The notes under the pieces are model-generated. The model made no database searches and was not told where the DNA came from. It was given only the letters and a program-made list of their open reading frames with translations. Positions 1 to 7,900 of a stretch of 8,525 nt of DNA are shown in pieces. The position numbers and the translations under genes were made by a program. Within the stretch, counting starts at the first letter, position 1. Every line of letters begins with the position of its first letter. This stretch comes from an uncultured Romboutsia sp. (GTDB taxonomy: Bacteria > Bacillota > Clostridia > Peptostreptococcales > Peptostreptococcaceae), in NCBI GenBank assembly GCA_937907205.1, contig CALESE010000175.1, positions 1-8,525 on the forward strand, read 5' to 3'.

Positions 1-747
1 AAGTTTGGTATTGAAAATGCTACTGGAAATTATTTCATGTTCTTAGATGCAGATGATTACTATATTCATCTTGACTTTGTAGAAAATGCATACAATACTA
101 TTACTTCAGAAAATGCAGATGTTGTAGAATATGGTGTTATCTACAATCAGCAGAATGGACAGCAATCTAATTCTACAGCCCCGCAGAAAATTGTGCTTAC
201 TGATCCACATGATATGGAAATAGCTTTATTTAAAGACAATCTTATCAAGTTCAATGTTTGGTCTAAGATGTATACAAGAAAGATTGTGGAAAGTTATCCT
301 TATTCAACAGTAAGAACATTCGAAGATGTAAGGACAATTCCTGTGTGGATAAGTAATTGCAAGAAAGTAGTAATTATGCCAATTCCACAAATCAATTACA
401 GAGCGGCATCTAATTCTATTATTAGAACTAATTGGGTTGATACAAGACTTGGTACTATTTCAGCTATAGCAGAATTGTTCTCAAGATTCAAAGATGATAG
501 ACAGTTGCTCAAAGCAATGTATACACGTTCTATGATTGATTTGGAAGCCATTATGAATAACAAGTCAAGTGAATGTGAAGGTTTTGATGAAATGTCAAAA
601 TTGAATACATATATGCTTAAATTCATTTATCCTGATAAGTGGAAGGATCTTACATACAATGTAGAAATGGATCCAGAATTGAATCCAGATTTGAATAAAG
701 AAATGAAATCAAAGTATACAGATTTGAACAGTTTGCCAGGTATGTAA
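1..747 (+). CDS. Family 2 (GT-A fold) glycosyltransferase, 5'-truncated by window edge
   Basis: The frame is open from base 1 to a TAA at 745-747, giving 248 residues; the true start lies upstream. The visible N-terminus carries the family 2 signature G-I-x-x-A-x-G-x-Y-x-x-F-L-D-A-D-D, with the metal/nucleotide-sugar DxD motif at residues 16-19. Further on are N-V-W-S-K-M-Y (about 85-91), matching the W-x-K-x-Y element of EpsE/WaaB-like enzymes, an E-D pair at 108-109 where the catalytic base is expected, and P-x-P-x-I-N-Y-R with N-S-I shortly after (about 127-140). The missing N-terminus should hold the nucleotide-binding first strand. Members transfer a sugar from a nucleotide-sugar donor; donor and acceptor cannot be read here. 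No membrane segment is seen, so it is probably cytoplasmic. The C-terminal ~80 residues are charged and not recognised. A terminator follows, separating it from the fibre genes. Family assignment is firm; the role (virion glycosylation, host glycan change) is inference. Confidence 0.85.
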   Translation, partial: KFGIENATGNYFMFLDADDYYIHLDFVENAYNTITSENADVVEYGVIYNQQNGQQSNSTAPQKIVLTDPHDMEIALFKDNLIKFNVWSKMYTRKIVESYPYSTVRTFEDVRTIPVWISNCKKVVIMPIPQINYRAASNSIIRTNWVDTRLGTISAIAELFSRFKDDRQLLKAMYTRSMIDLEAIMNNKSSECEGFDEMSKLNTYMLKFIYPDKWKDLTYNVEMDPELNPDLNKEMKSKYTDLNSLPGM

Positions 748-767
748 ATAATTTATGCAAAATAATA

Positions 768-809
768 AATGGGAAGTGGTTAAATAAACTGCTTCCCATT
801 CTTATTTTT
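768..809 (+). terminator. Intrinsic (Rho-independent) terminator after the glycosyltransferase gene
   Basis: Bases 768-781 pair with 787-800. Nine outer Watson-Crick pairs (AATGGGAAG with CTTCCCATT) are followed inward by two G-T wobbles and three more pairs, closing a 5-base loop (AAATA, 782-786). The T-rich run CTTATTTTTA follows at 801-810. It begins 20 bases after the TAA. The sequence on the other side (748-767) is A-rich, so the hairpin could also work on the minus strand, but no minus-strand gene reaches it. Confidence 0.85.
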
Positions 810-840
810 AGATATAAGCATAGATTTACAAAAGCATAAA

Positions 841-3447
841 ATGGCAAACAAGCTTTTTTACACATACATACACGGTACAGATTATAAAAATGACAGCTTT
901 GTTCCTAGTAAGATGATATATTCTTATTGGGATTCATTGATATTTGATGTAAATCATCGTACTATATGGCACCAAGGTATGCCATTTGGTAATGTATATC
1001 CAGGTACATTATCGTATGGTGAAATATTCAATGATCTTCAGAATAATATTGCACTTGGTGCATATTCTCATGCAGAAGGATATAGCACTATTGCTAAATC
1101 AAATTATTCCCATGCAGAAGGATACAAAACATTTGTAGATGGGGTTAATGGACATGTTGAAGGCAATTCTTCTTATTCTTTAGGAGAGAATTCTCATGCT
1201 GAAGGTAGCTTTTCTTATTCTAGAGGAACAAACTCTCATGCTGAAGGAAATAAATCAGAAGCCCAAGGTAGTAATTCCCATGCTGAAGGATTCATTTCTT
1301 TTGCTATTGGAGAAGATTCTCATGCCGAGGGAAACAATACTTTTGCAAAAGCTAAAGGGTCACATTCAGAAGGTAATATAGCTAAAGTAGAACCTGAAGC
1401 GGAAAATGGCCATGCTGAAGGTTATAATACTATTGTAAGTGCAAAGAATGCCCATGCTGAAGGAAATAGTACAAAAGTAGAAAATACCGGAGAAAATGGC
1501 CATGCTGAAGGTTTAAAATCAATTGCTAGAGCAAAAAATTCTCATGCTGAGGGTAACAATACTTTAGTTGCTGGAGAAAATGGTCATGCTGAAGGTTACA
1601 AATCTCAAGCAACATCTACTAATACCCATGCTGAAGGTAATGATACAAAAGCAACTGGTGAGAATTCTCATTCTGAAGGTCATAATACCGAAGCTAGAGC
1701 AAAGAATGCTCATGCTGAAGGAAACCACACTATAGCTGCAGGAGAGAATTCCCATACGGAAGGATCTGAAACAAGTGTATATTCCAATTATACACATGCA
1801 GAAGGAAACAATAATATAATAAATACATTGTCTGATTCTTCACATATTGAAGGATCAAATAATAAAATATCATTTTCAAAATCTTCACATGTAGAAGGTG
1901 ATAGCAATGTGAACGGAGGTAACATAGGTATAATAACAAATTCCCACCATTCTCATGTAGAAGGTTTGAACAATAAGAACTATGCTATAAATTCACATAT
2001 AGAAGGAAAAGATTCAAATAATTTTGGTAAAGAATCCCATATTGAAGGTGTTGGTCATCTAACTTATGCTTATACAAGTCATATAGAAGGATATGCAAAT
2101 ACCATAGGAAAGAGTGTAGGTGATACAAAATATGTTCATATTGGTGGTAACAACAATACTGTATATCCAAACAGTGAGAATAATGTAATATATGGTCGTT
2201 CAAACCGAGTAAAAGGTGTATGTTTTGATATAAATGGTGAATATATAAACAGTTATGCAAACTATTCTGTTTTAAGAGGTAGATCATTAGAAATAAACAG
2301 TAATAGCATTGAAAATAACCAAAAGGGAATAGATTTTGTTAATGTTTCTGGTAATCATATTTCGGTTGGAGAAAATGCAACTTATGGGTTTGCCCATGGT
2401 TCTAACATAACATTACAATCTCCTTATGAAGTTGGGTTTGGAAGGTATACACATTCTTATTTAGATAATCAAAAGCAAGATAAGCAAAATACCATATTCA
2501 TGATAGGTAATGGTAATGATAATGAAGAGTCAAATGCTTTAGATGTAAGAGAAAATGGAATAAGCTATCTTTATAAAGGAATATATACTTGGGATTATGT
2601 AGAAGACTATCCTTATTCTACTGTTGCAAACAATGAATCATCTTACTGTATTACTAGAAGACAACTTGCCCAAGTAGCAACAGTTACTTATGTAATGAGA
2701 AATTCTGCTGGTAGAAGAAATTTCTATCCATTGGATGATCCTGCCAACCCAGAAACTGCTAATCCTACATTTATAGGTGCAGAATATTTCAACAATTATG
2801 GTGATAAAAACACTGCCCCTAACAATGCTTATGCTAATTTCTGTCATGCAGAAGGATGGGGTACTTATTGCCATACTGGTGGTACTTATTCTCATGCTGA
2901 AGGTTGTGGAACGGAAACAAGAAATCCAGGAGAACATGCTTCTGGTAACTGGAACAAATCATCAGACAATACTTTATTCTCTGTTGGATGGGGTACAAAC
3001 AATATAAACAGAGCAAATGCATTTGAAATAAAGAGAACACCAACATCTGATGGTATAGCTTTCATAGATAAGAAACCAATAGTTACTTCTATATTGAATG
3101 GCACCGGGCCTACTTATATGTGGAAGGGTAATTATGCTGACTATATAAAGATTAAACAAGTAGATCAAAATACCTTGTATTTCATATATGATGGTGATGC
3201 TTCTACAAGAGATGACTTTATTAGTATAGATCAGATGGATGACATAGTAAACAGAAAAGTAGAAGAAAAGATTAAGCAATATACTCAAGGTATGCTTTAC
3301 AACGCTAATTATAGTCCTAAATTCAATGGATTTGGGGGTGACTCTAACTTTAGTTATGTTTGGTCTGGTAATACAACTGACTTTATTGGTCTTGGTTCTC
3401 TTGCTAATGATGTTAATACAGTATTCATCATAAGAAACAACAAATAA
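841..3447 (+). CDS. Phage tail fibre/adhesin-like protein with SHAEG (YadA-head-like) beta-roll repeats
   Basis: The protein has 868 residues, no signal peptide and no membrane segment, which suits a virion protein better than an exported adhesin. Residues 1-70 contain a W-D-S-L-I-F-D...T-I-W-x-Q-G stretch of a type common at the N-terminus of gut phage tail proteins. Residues 76-417 form about 24 SHAEG-type rungs, usually 14 residues apart, as in the left-handed trimeric beta-roll of YadA-like heads. A segment at 551-573 (I-G-N-G...N-A-L-D-V...N-G) resembles the cap that often follows such arrays. A second SHAEG block (667-702) and second cap-like segment (711-730) follow. Residues 795-815 could form a short amphipathic, possibly trimerising helix. 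Two W-x-G...(Y/F)-x-I modules lie at 759-783 and 839-867. The likely role is host-surface binding as a homotrimer. ATG 841 is chosen because the leader TAAAATGGCAA recurs exactly at the start of the gene at 4956. There is no Shine-Dalgarno sequence. Repeats are clear; the fibre role is inferred. Confidence 0.8.
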   Translation: MANKLFYTYIHGTDYKNDSFVPSKMIYSYWDSLIFDVNHRTIWHQGMPFGNVYPGTLSYGEIFNDLQNNIALGAYSHAEGYSTIAKSNYSHAEGYKTFVDGVNGHVEGNSSYSLGENSHAEGSFSYSRGTNSHAEGNKSEAQGSNSHAEGFISFAIGEDSHAEGNNTFAKAKGSHSEGNIAKVEPEAENGHAEGYNTIVSAKNAHAEGNSTKVENTGENGHAEGLKSIARAKNSHAEGNNTLVAGENGHAEGYKSQATSTNTHAEGNDTKATGENSHSEGHNTEARAKNAHAEGNHTIAAGENSHTEGSETSVYSNYTHAEGNNNIINTLSDSSHIEGSNNKISFSKSSHVEGDSNVNGGNIGIITNSHHSHVEGLNNKNYAINSHIEGKDSNNFGKESHIEGVGHLTYAYTSHIEGYANTIGKSVGDTKYVHIGGNNNTVYPNSENNVIYGRSNRVKGVCFDINGEYINSYANYSVLRGRSLEINSNSIENNQKGIDFVNVSGNHISVGENATYGFAHGSNITLQSPYEVGFGRYTHSYLDNQKQDKQNTIFMIGNGNDNEESNALDVRENGISYLYKGIYTWDYVEDYPYSTVANNESSYCITRRQLAQVATVTYVMRNSAGRRNFYPLDDPANPETANPTFIGAEYFNNYGDKNTAPNNAYANFCHAEGWGTYCHTGGTYSHAEGCGTETRNPGEHASGNWNKSSDNTLFSVGWGTNNINRANAFEIKRTPTSDGIAFIDKKPIVTSILNGTGPTYMWKGNYADYIKIKQVDQNTLYFIYDGDASTRDDFISIDQMDDIVNRKVEEKIKQYTQGMLYNANYSPKFNGFGGDSNFSYVWSGNTTDFIGLGSLANDVNTVFIIRNNK
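1066..2091 (+). repeat. Main SHAEG repeat array (about 42-base period)
   Basis: This stretch encodes successive [S/G/T]-H-[A/S/T/V/I]-E-G rungs of the fibre. The histidines fall at residues 77, 91, 105, 119, 133, 147, 161, 175, 191, 205, 221, 235, 249, 263, 277, 291, 305, 319, 335, 350, 372, 386, 400 and 414. Spacing is 14 residues (42 bases) except for 16 (three times), 15 and 22. At DNA level CATGCTGAAGG recurs exactly many times (for example 1196, 1238, 1280, 1411, 1453, 1501), while the linkers differ. The array is therefore old enough for linkers to diverge but keeps near-identical cores. A degenerate rung (V-H-I-G-G) follows at residue 433. Confidence 0.92.
1315..1836 (+). repeat. Higher-order two-rung (84/90-base) duplication inside the SHAEG array
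   Basis: Residues 159-332 divide into six consecutive two-rung units starting at residues 159, 189, 219, 247, 275 and 303. Their lengths are 30, 30, 28, 28, 28 and 30 residues. In the best-conserved units the first rung ends in A-K or S-A-K before the second rung, and the second rung ends in G-E before the next N-[G/S]-H. The two extra residues of the 30-residue units always fall in the second rung's linker (K-V-E-P-E-A-E, K-V-E-N-T-G-E, I-N-T-L-S-D). This suggests growth by duplication of rung pairs. Confidence 0.7.
2839..2946 (+). repeat. Second, short SHAEG block with clustered cysteines
   Basis: Residues 667-702 of the fibre contain C-H-A-E-G (His669), C-H-T-G-G (His678), S-H-A-E-G-C (His685) and E-H-A-S-G (His699). 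Spacings of 16 (669 to 685) and 14 (685 to 699) fit the main array, whereas His678 is out of register. Three of the protein's five cysteines (668, 677, 688) lie here. The block is followed by V-G-W-G-T...R-A-N-A-F-E-I, as the main array is followed by a similar cap-like segment, so the repeat-plus-cap arrangement occurs twice in the protein. Confidence 0.7.
3115..3444 (+). repeat. Two C-terminal W-x-G...(Y/F)-x-I modules of the fibre protein
   Basis: Residues 759-783 (Y-M-W-K-G-N-Y-A-D-Y...N-T-L-Y-F-I-Y) and 839-867 (Y-V-W-S-G-N-T-T-D-F...N-T-V-F-I-I-R) align as two copies of one module. Modules of the form W-x-G-x-x-x-x-(Y/F)...N-T-x-(Y/F)-x-I are familiar at the C-termini of phage tail proteins; their exact role is not known to me. 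A short charged, amphipathic helix (about 795-815) lies between them. The last copy ends three residues before the stop codon's asparagine-lysine tail is complete, so the module is essentially terminal. Confidence 0.6.
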
Positions 3448-3467
3448 AATTGACTTAATATAAGGAT

Positions 3468-4946
3468 ATGGTAGTTATACGAAATGGTAGATTCATATCT
3501 AGAAAGAAAACATCATCTGATGAAGTACATCAAATGAGATCTAGTGGATCTTATGGATATGAATTAAAATATGATAAAAAAAGAATATGGCCCTCATTTA
3601 ATGTCAATTGCCTAGAAAATACATTATCATTTCATTGGGATACAAAAGATGGTTTAGGAGGTATTCAAGGAAACAAACCAATTCCTGATAATTCTTCTAG
3701 TGATAAAATTCATGAATTTGATCCTAATGGTGGTAATGGATACATAAATTTGATAGATAGAGAAACATCATTATGGCATAGACCTGAATTGCAGATATTG
3801 GTAATAGGTCCAAATGATGGAAATGATATTAAGATTGGCTCTATAGATTCAATAAAATTACCTGGAAATATTGATAGTGCTGGCACAATAGAAGCATCTA
3901 CAGATTTTTCAGATAATGATATTGATAAAGTTAAAAAACTTTACGCAGAGGAATTTAAGGATGTTTCTACAGATAATATTGTAATAAATAAGTATAGAAT
4001 AAAACCTAATCAACCAGATGAATTTTATGATGGCAATGGTAATTATACTGATGATTATAAATACACACCTTGCTATAAATCTACTGAAGATTTTTGGACA
4101 CATTTCACAATTAATCCTAACAATTCAACAAATAATCGATATGGTATGATAATCATATCTAAGATTTATACTAAGATTGGAGAAACAATAAATTTACTAG
4201 AACTTGGAAATTCAGTAAAATTAGCTTCTTGGTACCAAAAACCTAATATTCTTTATTATTGCCATGCAAACTGGGTCGATGTAGATGGTAATGCTATTAC
4301 CAATGATAATTGTGAATATAATGAATTGAATGCAGGTGTATATTTACATATAGAGCTTGGAATATCACCTGATGGTGGAAATACAATATTTTGGAATGAC
4401 TCTCATAAAAATTCAACAAAATATCAAGCTATAAAGAATTTGAGTGCATCAGTACCAGATGTATTGACAACTAATGCTATAACAGTTGAAATAAGTGGAA
4501 CAGATAGAAATAGATTCTTATCCAATTATGGTGTACAAATAGCTAATGGGAATTCTGCTGATAAGATATTAAGAATATTACTATATCCAAAATATGTAAA
4601 TAATGAAGATAACAATACAAATTATGAAATAGAAAAATATTATATTGGTTACACTTCAGATGATTATAACAACTCAGCAAATCCAAATAATAAGAAACAT
4701 GATTCTGATATAGTTGGAATAAACGGAAAGAATTGGGCACAATCTGGTTATATGGCACAATCAGAAAGTAATGTAGATACACCATCAAATACAGAATTTT
4801 GTGATGTTTCAACAACATTCAGAATAAAGAGAATGAGGTCTACATCTCCTTGGAACATAAATCTTAAAGTAAAAGTAAATATAAACAAAGATACATGTCC
4901 TGGGTATATGACACAAGAAAGATATACCACAGAAAAAAAGAATTAG
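3468..4946 (+). CDS. Unrecognised protein, probable virion/tail component
   Basis: The protein has 492 residues and I do not recognise a family. It begins with a basic segment (R-N-G-R-F-I-S-R-K-K), then alternates polar Asn/Asp/Ser/Gly-rich turns with short beta-type stretches (for example 230-245, 260-300 and 325-345). That suggests a beta-rich fold rather than an enzyme. No signal peptide, membrane helix, coiled coil or catalytic motif is seen. Cysteines are few. The last ~35 residues are Lys/Arg-rich with alternating hydrophobics (N-I-N-L-K-V-K-V-N-I-N). It starts 20 bases after the fibre gene; AAGGA precedes the ATG by one base, too close for a normal ribosome binding site. It ends in TAG, in the same reading frame as the next gene and 9 bases before it. 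Position between a fibre-like and a giant Ig-like gene suggests a tail or fibre role; this is context only. Confidence 0.75.
   Translation: MVVIRNGRFISRKKTSSDEVHQMRSSGSYGYELKYDKKRIWPSFNVNCLENTLSFHWDTKDGLGGIQGNKPIPDNSSSDKIHEFDPNGGNGYINLIDRETSLWHRPELQILVIGPNDGNDIKIGSIDSIKLPGNIDSAGTIEASTDFSDNDIDKVKKLYAEEFKDVSTDNIVINKYRIKPNQPDEFYDGNGNYTDDYKYTPCYKSTEDFWTHFTINPNNSTNNRYGMIIISKIYTKIGETINLLELGNSVKLASWYQKPNILYYCHANWVDVDGNAITNDNCEYNELNAGVYLHIELGISPDGGNTIFWNDSHKNSTKYQAIKNLSASVPDVLTTNAITVEISGTDRNRFLSNYGVQIANGNSADKILRILLYPKYVNNEDNNTNYEIEKYYIGYTSDDYNNSANPNNKKHDSDIVGINGKNWAQSGYMAQSESNVDTPSNTEFCDVSTTFRIKRMRSTSPWNINLKVKVNINKDTCPGYMTQERYTTEKKN
4944..4946 (+). other. Amber codon separating two genes that share one reading frame
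   Basis: The TAG ends the 492-residue protein. The following codons TAT TTT AAA lead directly, in the same frame, into ATG 4956 of the giant Ig-like gene, which stays open to the window edge. Reading through this codon would fuse both proteins into one chain of more than 1,680 residues. The other two visible stops in the window (745-747 and 3445-3447) are TAA, and no in-frame TAG interrupts any other gene here. That argues against a wholesale TAG-recoded genome. Confidence 0.6.
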
Positions 4947-4955
4947 TATTTTAAA

Positions 4956-7900
4956 ATGGCAACAGAATATGGCAACCCAAAATTTAGAGATTCTAACAAA
5001 AATTTACCATTTATAATGAATGGTCAACCAGCTACTGATGCATTAGCTAGAGTAGTTAATACTGTTGGTGCAAATAATATTACTATATCCAACACAGGGT
5101 TTTCTTCAAATTCTGATTATTCTAAAACACACAATAATAGTGTTAACTATGATAAAGTCATAAATAGTACAAGTAAAACCTATAGAATAGATTGGAAGCT
5201 CAAGTCAAATGTTGGTACTCATCCAAGAAAAACAACTTCTCTTAATTATGGGTTGCTAAGTTGGTTTAATGGTGGTACTGAGGGTAAGTCTAATAATCCA
5301 GTAACATATACTTCTACTAAACATCAATTGAAGGGAACTAACAATTTCAATTCTTCTAGAAGTTTAGCTGGTTTACGTTATTTTGATGCTAAAATTAAAG
5401 TCAATGGATTAGATGGTGATAATAATAAAGAAGTTGTATTCAATACTGCCTCTTCATTTGCTGGAGATAACAAACAAATAAAGGGTGTTGCTCAAGGATA
5501 TTATAACTATGATGCTCCTTATACTGTATTCACAGCAAACTCTCCAGTAAATTGGGTATCTTTTCAAACACCAAATGGTGGAACTAGTAATGAAATATCT
5601 ATTACTTCCTCATCAGGAGATATATCTACTGGAAATAATGCCCATTATCTTATAGTAAGTGATAATTCACCGTCAGTAGAATACGGTAATATTTCTGGTA
5701 AGCAAACGGTTCATTATACTATAGATAAAGATGAAAGTGGAAATTCTATATCTAATACACATGCGGGAACTGTAACATTTACTTCTGATAATGATGGCAA
5801 AGCATTTGTAACAACAAACACAGATAAGACAAATTCCACTTCATACCCAAGAAATACCACCATAACTTATTCATTAACGGATTATAACACTTCTTCTAGT
5901 GGTATATCAGGTAAATTATCTGGAGCATTTTCTATTTATCAGGCTGGTGGCATTATAGATCCTAAAGATCCAGAATTGACTTATTTTTGGAAAATAACAT
6001 CAGGTTCTGAATATGTTTCCGATACAAAAATAGTGTCTACTCCTGTTAATGCCAAACAAGATAATGGTAAATACCAACAATATTCTTACCAAAACAAATA
6101 TATAATTACAGTTAAAGATAATAGTGGTACAATTGGTAGTATAACTGGTACTCCATCTATATCAAGCATAAGTAATCCAAAACCATTATATAAAATTGGA
6201 ACATTTAGTATTAGTGGTTTATCTATGACACCAGCTGTAAATACAAGTGATCGAAATATAACTGTAAATACTAAAGTATCTGGTAATTATTGTACTAACT
6301 TTAATGTAACAAATCCTTCTATAGATACAACAGTAACACAAACTGGATCTAGTTGGGTACCTAACCCTACTGTTGTTGGTAGATTGTCCATAACATGTGA
6401 AAATCCACAAACAGATAAGATAGATCAAAGTAATCCAGCATCATTCACAATAAAACAAACATCTTCTAGTAATTATTCATCAAGTTTAAGTAATGTAATA
6501 TTAAGTGAAGGAAATAATGAATTCGGATATAGATTTGGCACCATATCTGCTTCTTCAACTAATATATCAGTTTCTGGTAAAATAAAAGTAGAAGAATCTG
6601 TAAATAAAACATTTGGAATTTCAGGAGAATCTAAAAGTCTTATATCATTATACCCAGAGACTCTTACATTCAACCCTGGATATTCTAAGAAAATAGATGA
6701 TATCAGATGGAAGTTGAAGTTTACACCTGATACCACGCAAAATAATAAACAGATTACAGATGTAAAGAGTTCAGAAATAACAGTTATTCAAACTGGAATT
6801 CCACAAGGATCAGAAATGAGCTATAATCCATTGACAATATCTGGTGAATCATCAGAAAATTGGCTTACTGTGACAAATAATTGTGTATTTAATTATAATG
6901 ATTATAATAATTATAATCAAGCAAATCCAAATAAAATAACTTTAAAGGCCGATCCTAATAGGACATCAGTTAATAAAATTACTGTTACTGACACAAATAA
7001 CAGTAATGTATATAAAGTACAAATTACTAGTGCTTCAGTAGCTGGATCTAGAAAAGCAAATATAACATTAAGCAGTTCTGATTCTAATACTACCTTAAGT
7101 AAGACTACCATATCAGATTTTACTCAATCTGGTGAAAATATAAATTGTAAAATTTCTTTATCTTATAGTAGTCCAAATGGTTCAACTAATAAATATGTAA
7201 ATTTGATAGGTACTGGTTTAACCATATCTGATACTAATGAACATAATTTAAGCATACCAAGAGGTACTACTGGACATACAAACAATACACTTATAGGATT
7301 AAGTGCAACTCCGATTGGTGATAATGATAGTTTGAAGATAAAAACTAGTGATGGATCTGCTTTATGGTGGTCGCCTAATTCTAGTACTTCTGTAGGTTTA
7401 AATATTGGCGCTTCCGGAACAAATCTTGGAAATTATACATTATCTAAATCAAGTATTACTGTTAGTATTCCAGGAGATTCGCAACAAATACCTTGGGTAA
7501 GATGGTATTCTAAATCTGAAGGTGGAAGCTGGGTAAAAATATCAGATGAAGCCTCTAAATTAACCATATCACAAAGTGGTAGTGTCGCTTCTGCTACTTC
7601 TTCTAGTCCATCATTATCAAAAAGAGGAGATGCTTATGGGTTAACAGATAAGCCATTCAAATTAACCAGAGGCAAACCATCTTCGGCATCCACCAAAGTA
7701 TATTATAAAGTTGAATCAAGTGCTGGAAGCGCCGGAACCGATGATAGTGTATATATAGAAAGAACAGATAGTTCTACAGGATTTGGTAGTGTAAAAGTAA
7801 CAGCTTCTTCTACTAATATACCTATTACTGCAGATAGTTCTATATCAGTTGGATCTAGTGATTTACAAGTACCTGGTTCTGATGAAAATACAGAATATGC

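Noticed and set aside
821..828. TAGATTTA resembles the TAnnTTTG -7 element of Bacteroides promoters and lies between the terminator and ATG 841.
   Set aside because: The last base does not match, no clear TTTG is found at -33, and transcription would begin only a few bases before the ATG. A promoter is expected near here, but this match is too weak to annotate.
1564..1797. Antisense open frame of 77 codons with a recurring F-S-M pattern.
   Set aside because: It is the complement of the SHAEG repeats; its periodicity comes only from the sense array. It has no start signal of its own and overlaps the fibre gene completely.
289..2606. Y-P-Y-S-T-V occurs in both the glycosyltransferase (near 294) and the fibre protein (near 2608).
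   Set aside because: The surrounding residues and folds are unrelated, and only about 11 bases match at DNA level; best explained by chance.
2974..3288. Antisense open frame of 104 codons, hydrophobic in appearance.
   Set aside because: It lies entirely inside the fibre gene. The hydrophobic look comes from complementing A-rich Lys/Asn/Asp codons, and there is no separate promoter or leader.
3355..3447. The C-terminal module of the fibre gene was considered as a variable region of a diversity-generating retroelement.
   Set aside because: No reverse transcriptase or template repeat is in the window, and the last module shows no near-identical copy with A-site substitutions.
4934..4940. A-AAA-AAG slippery heptamer in the zero frame just before the TAG of the 492-residue gene.
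   Set aside because: A -1 shift would add only E-L-V-F and stop at TAA 4952-4954; it would not join the giant gene, which is in the zero frame. No stimulatory hairpin is evident downstream. Runs of A are common in such AT-rich DNA.
6473..6736. Antisense open frame of 87 codons inside the giant Ig-like gene.
   Set aside because: It is fully contained in a long, well-behaved coding frame on the + strand and shows no recognisable family; stop codons are scarce by composition only.
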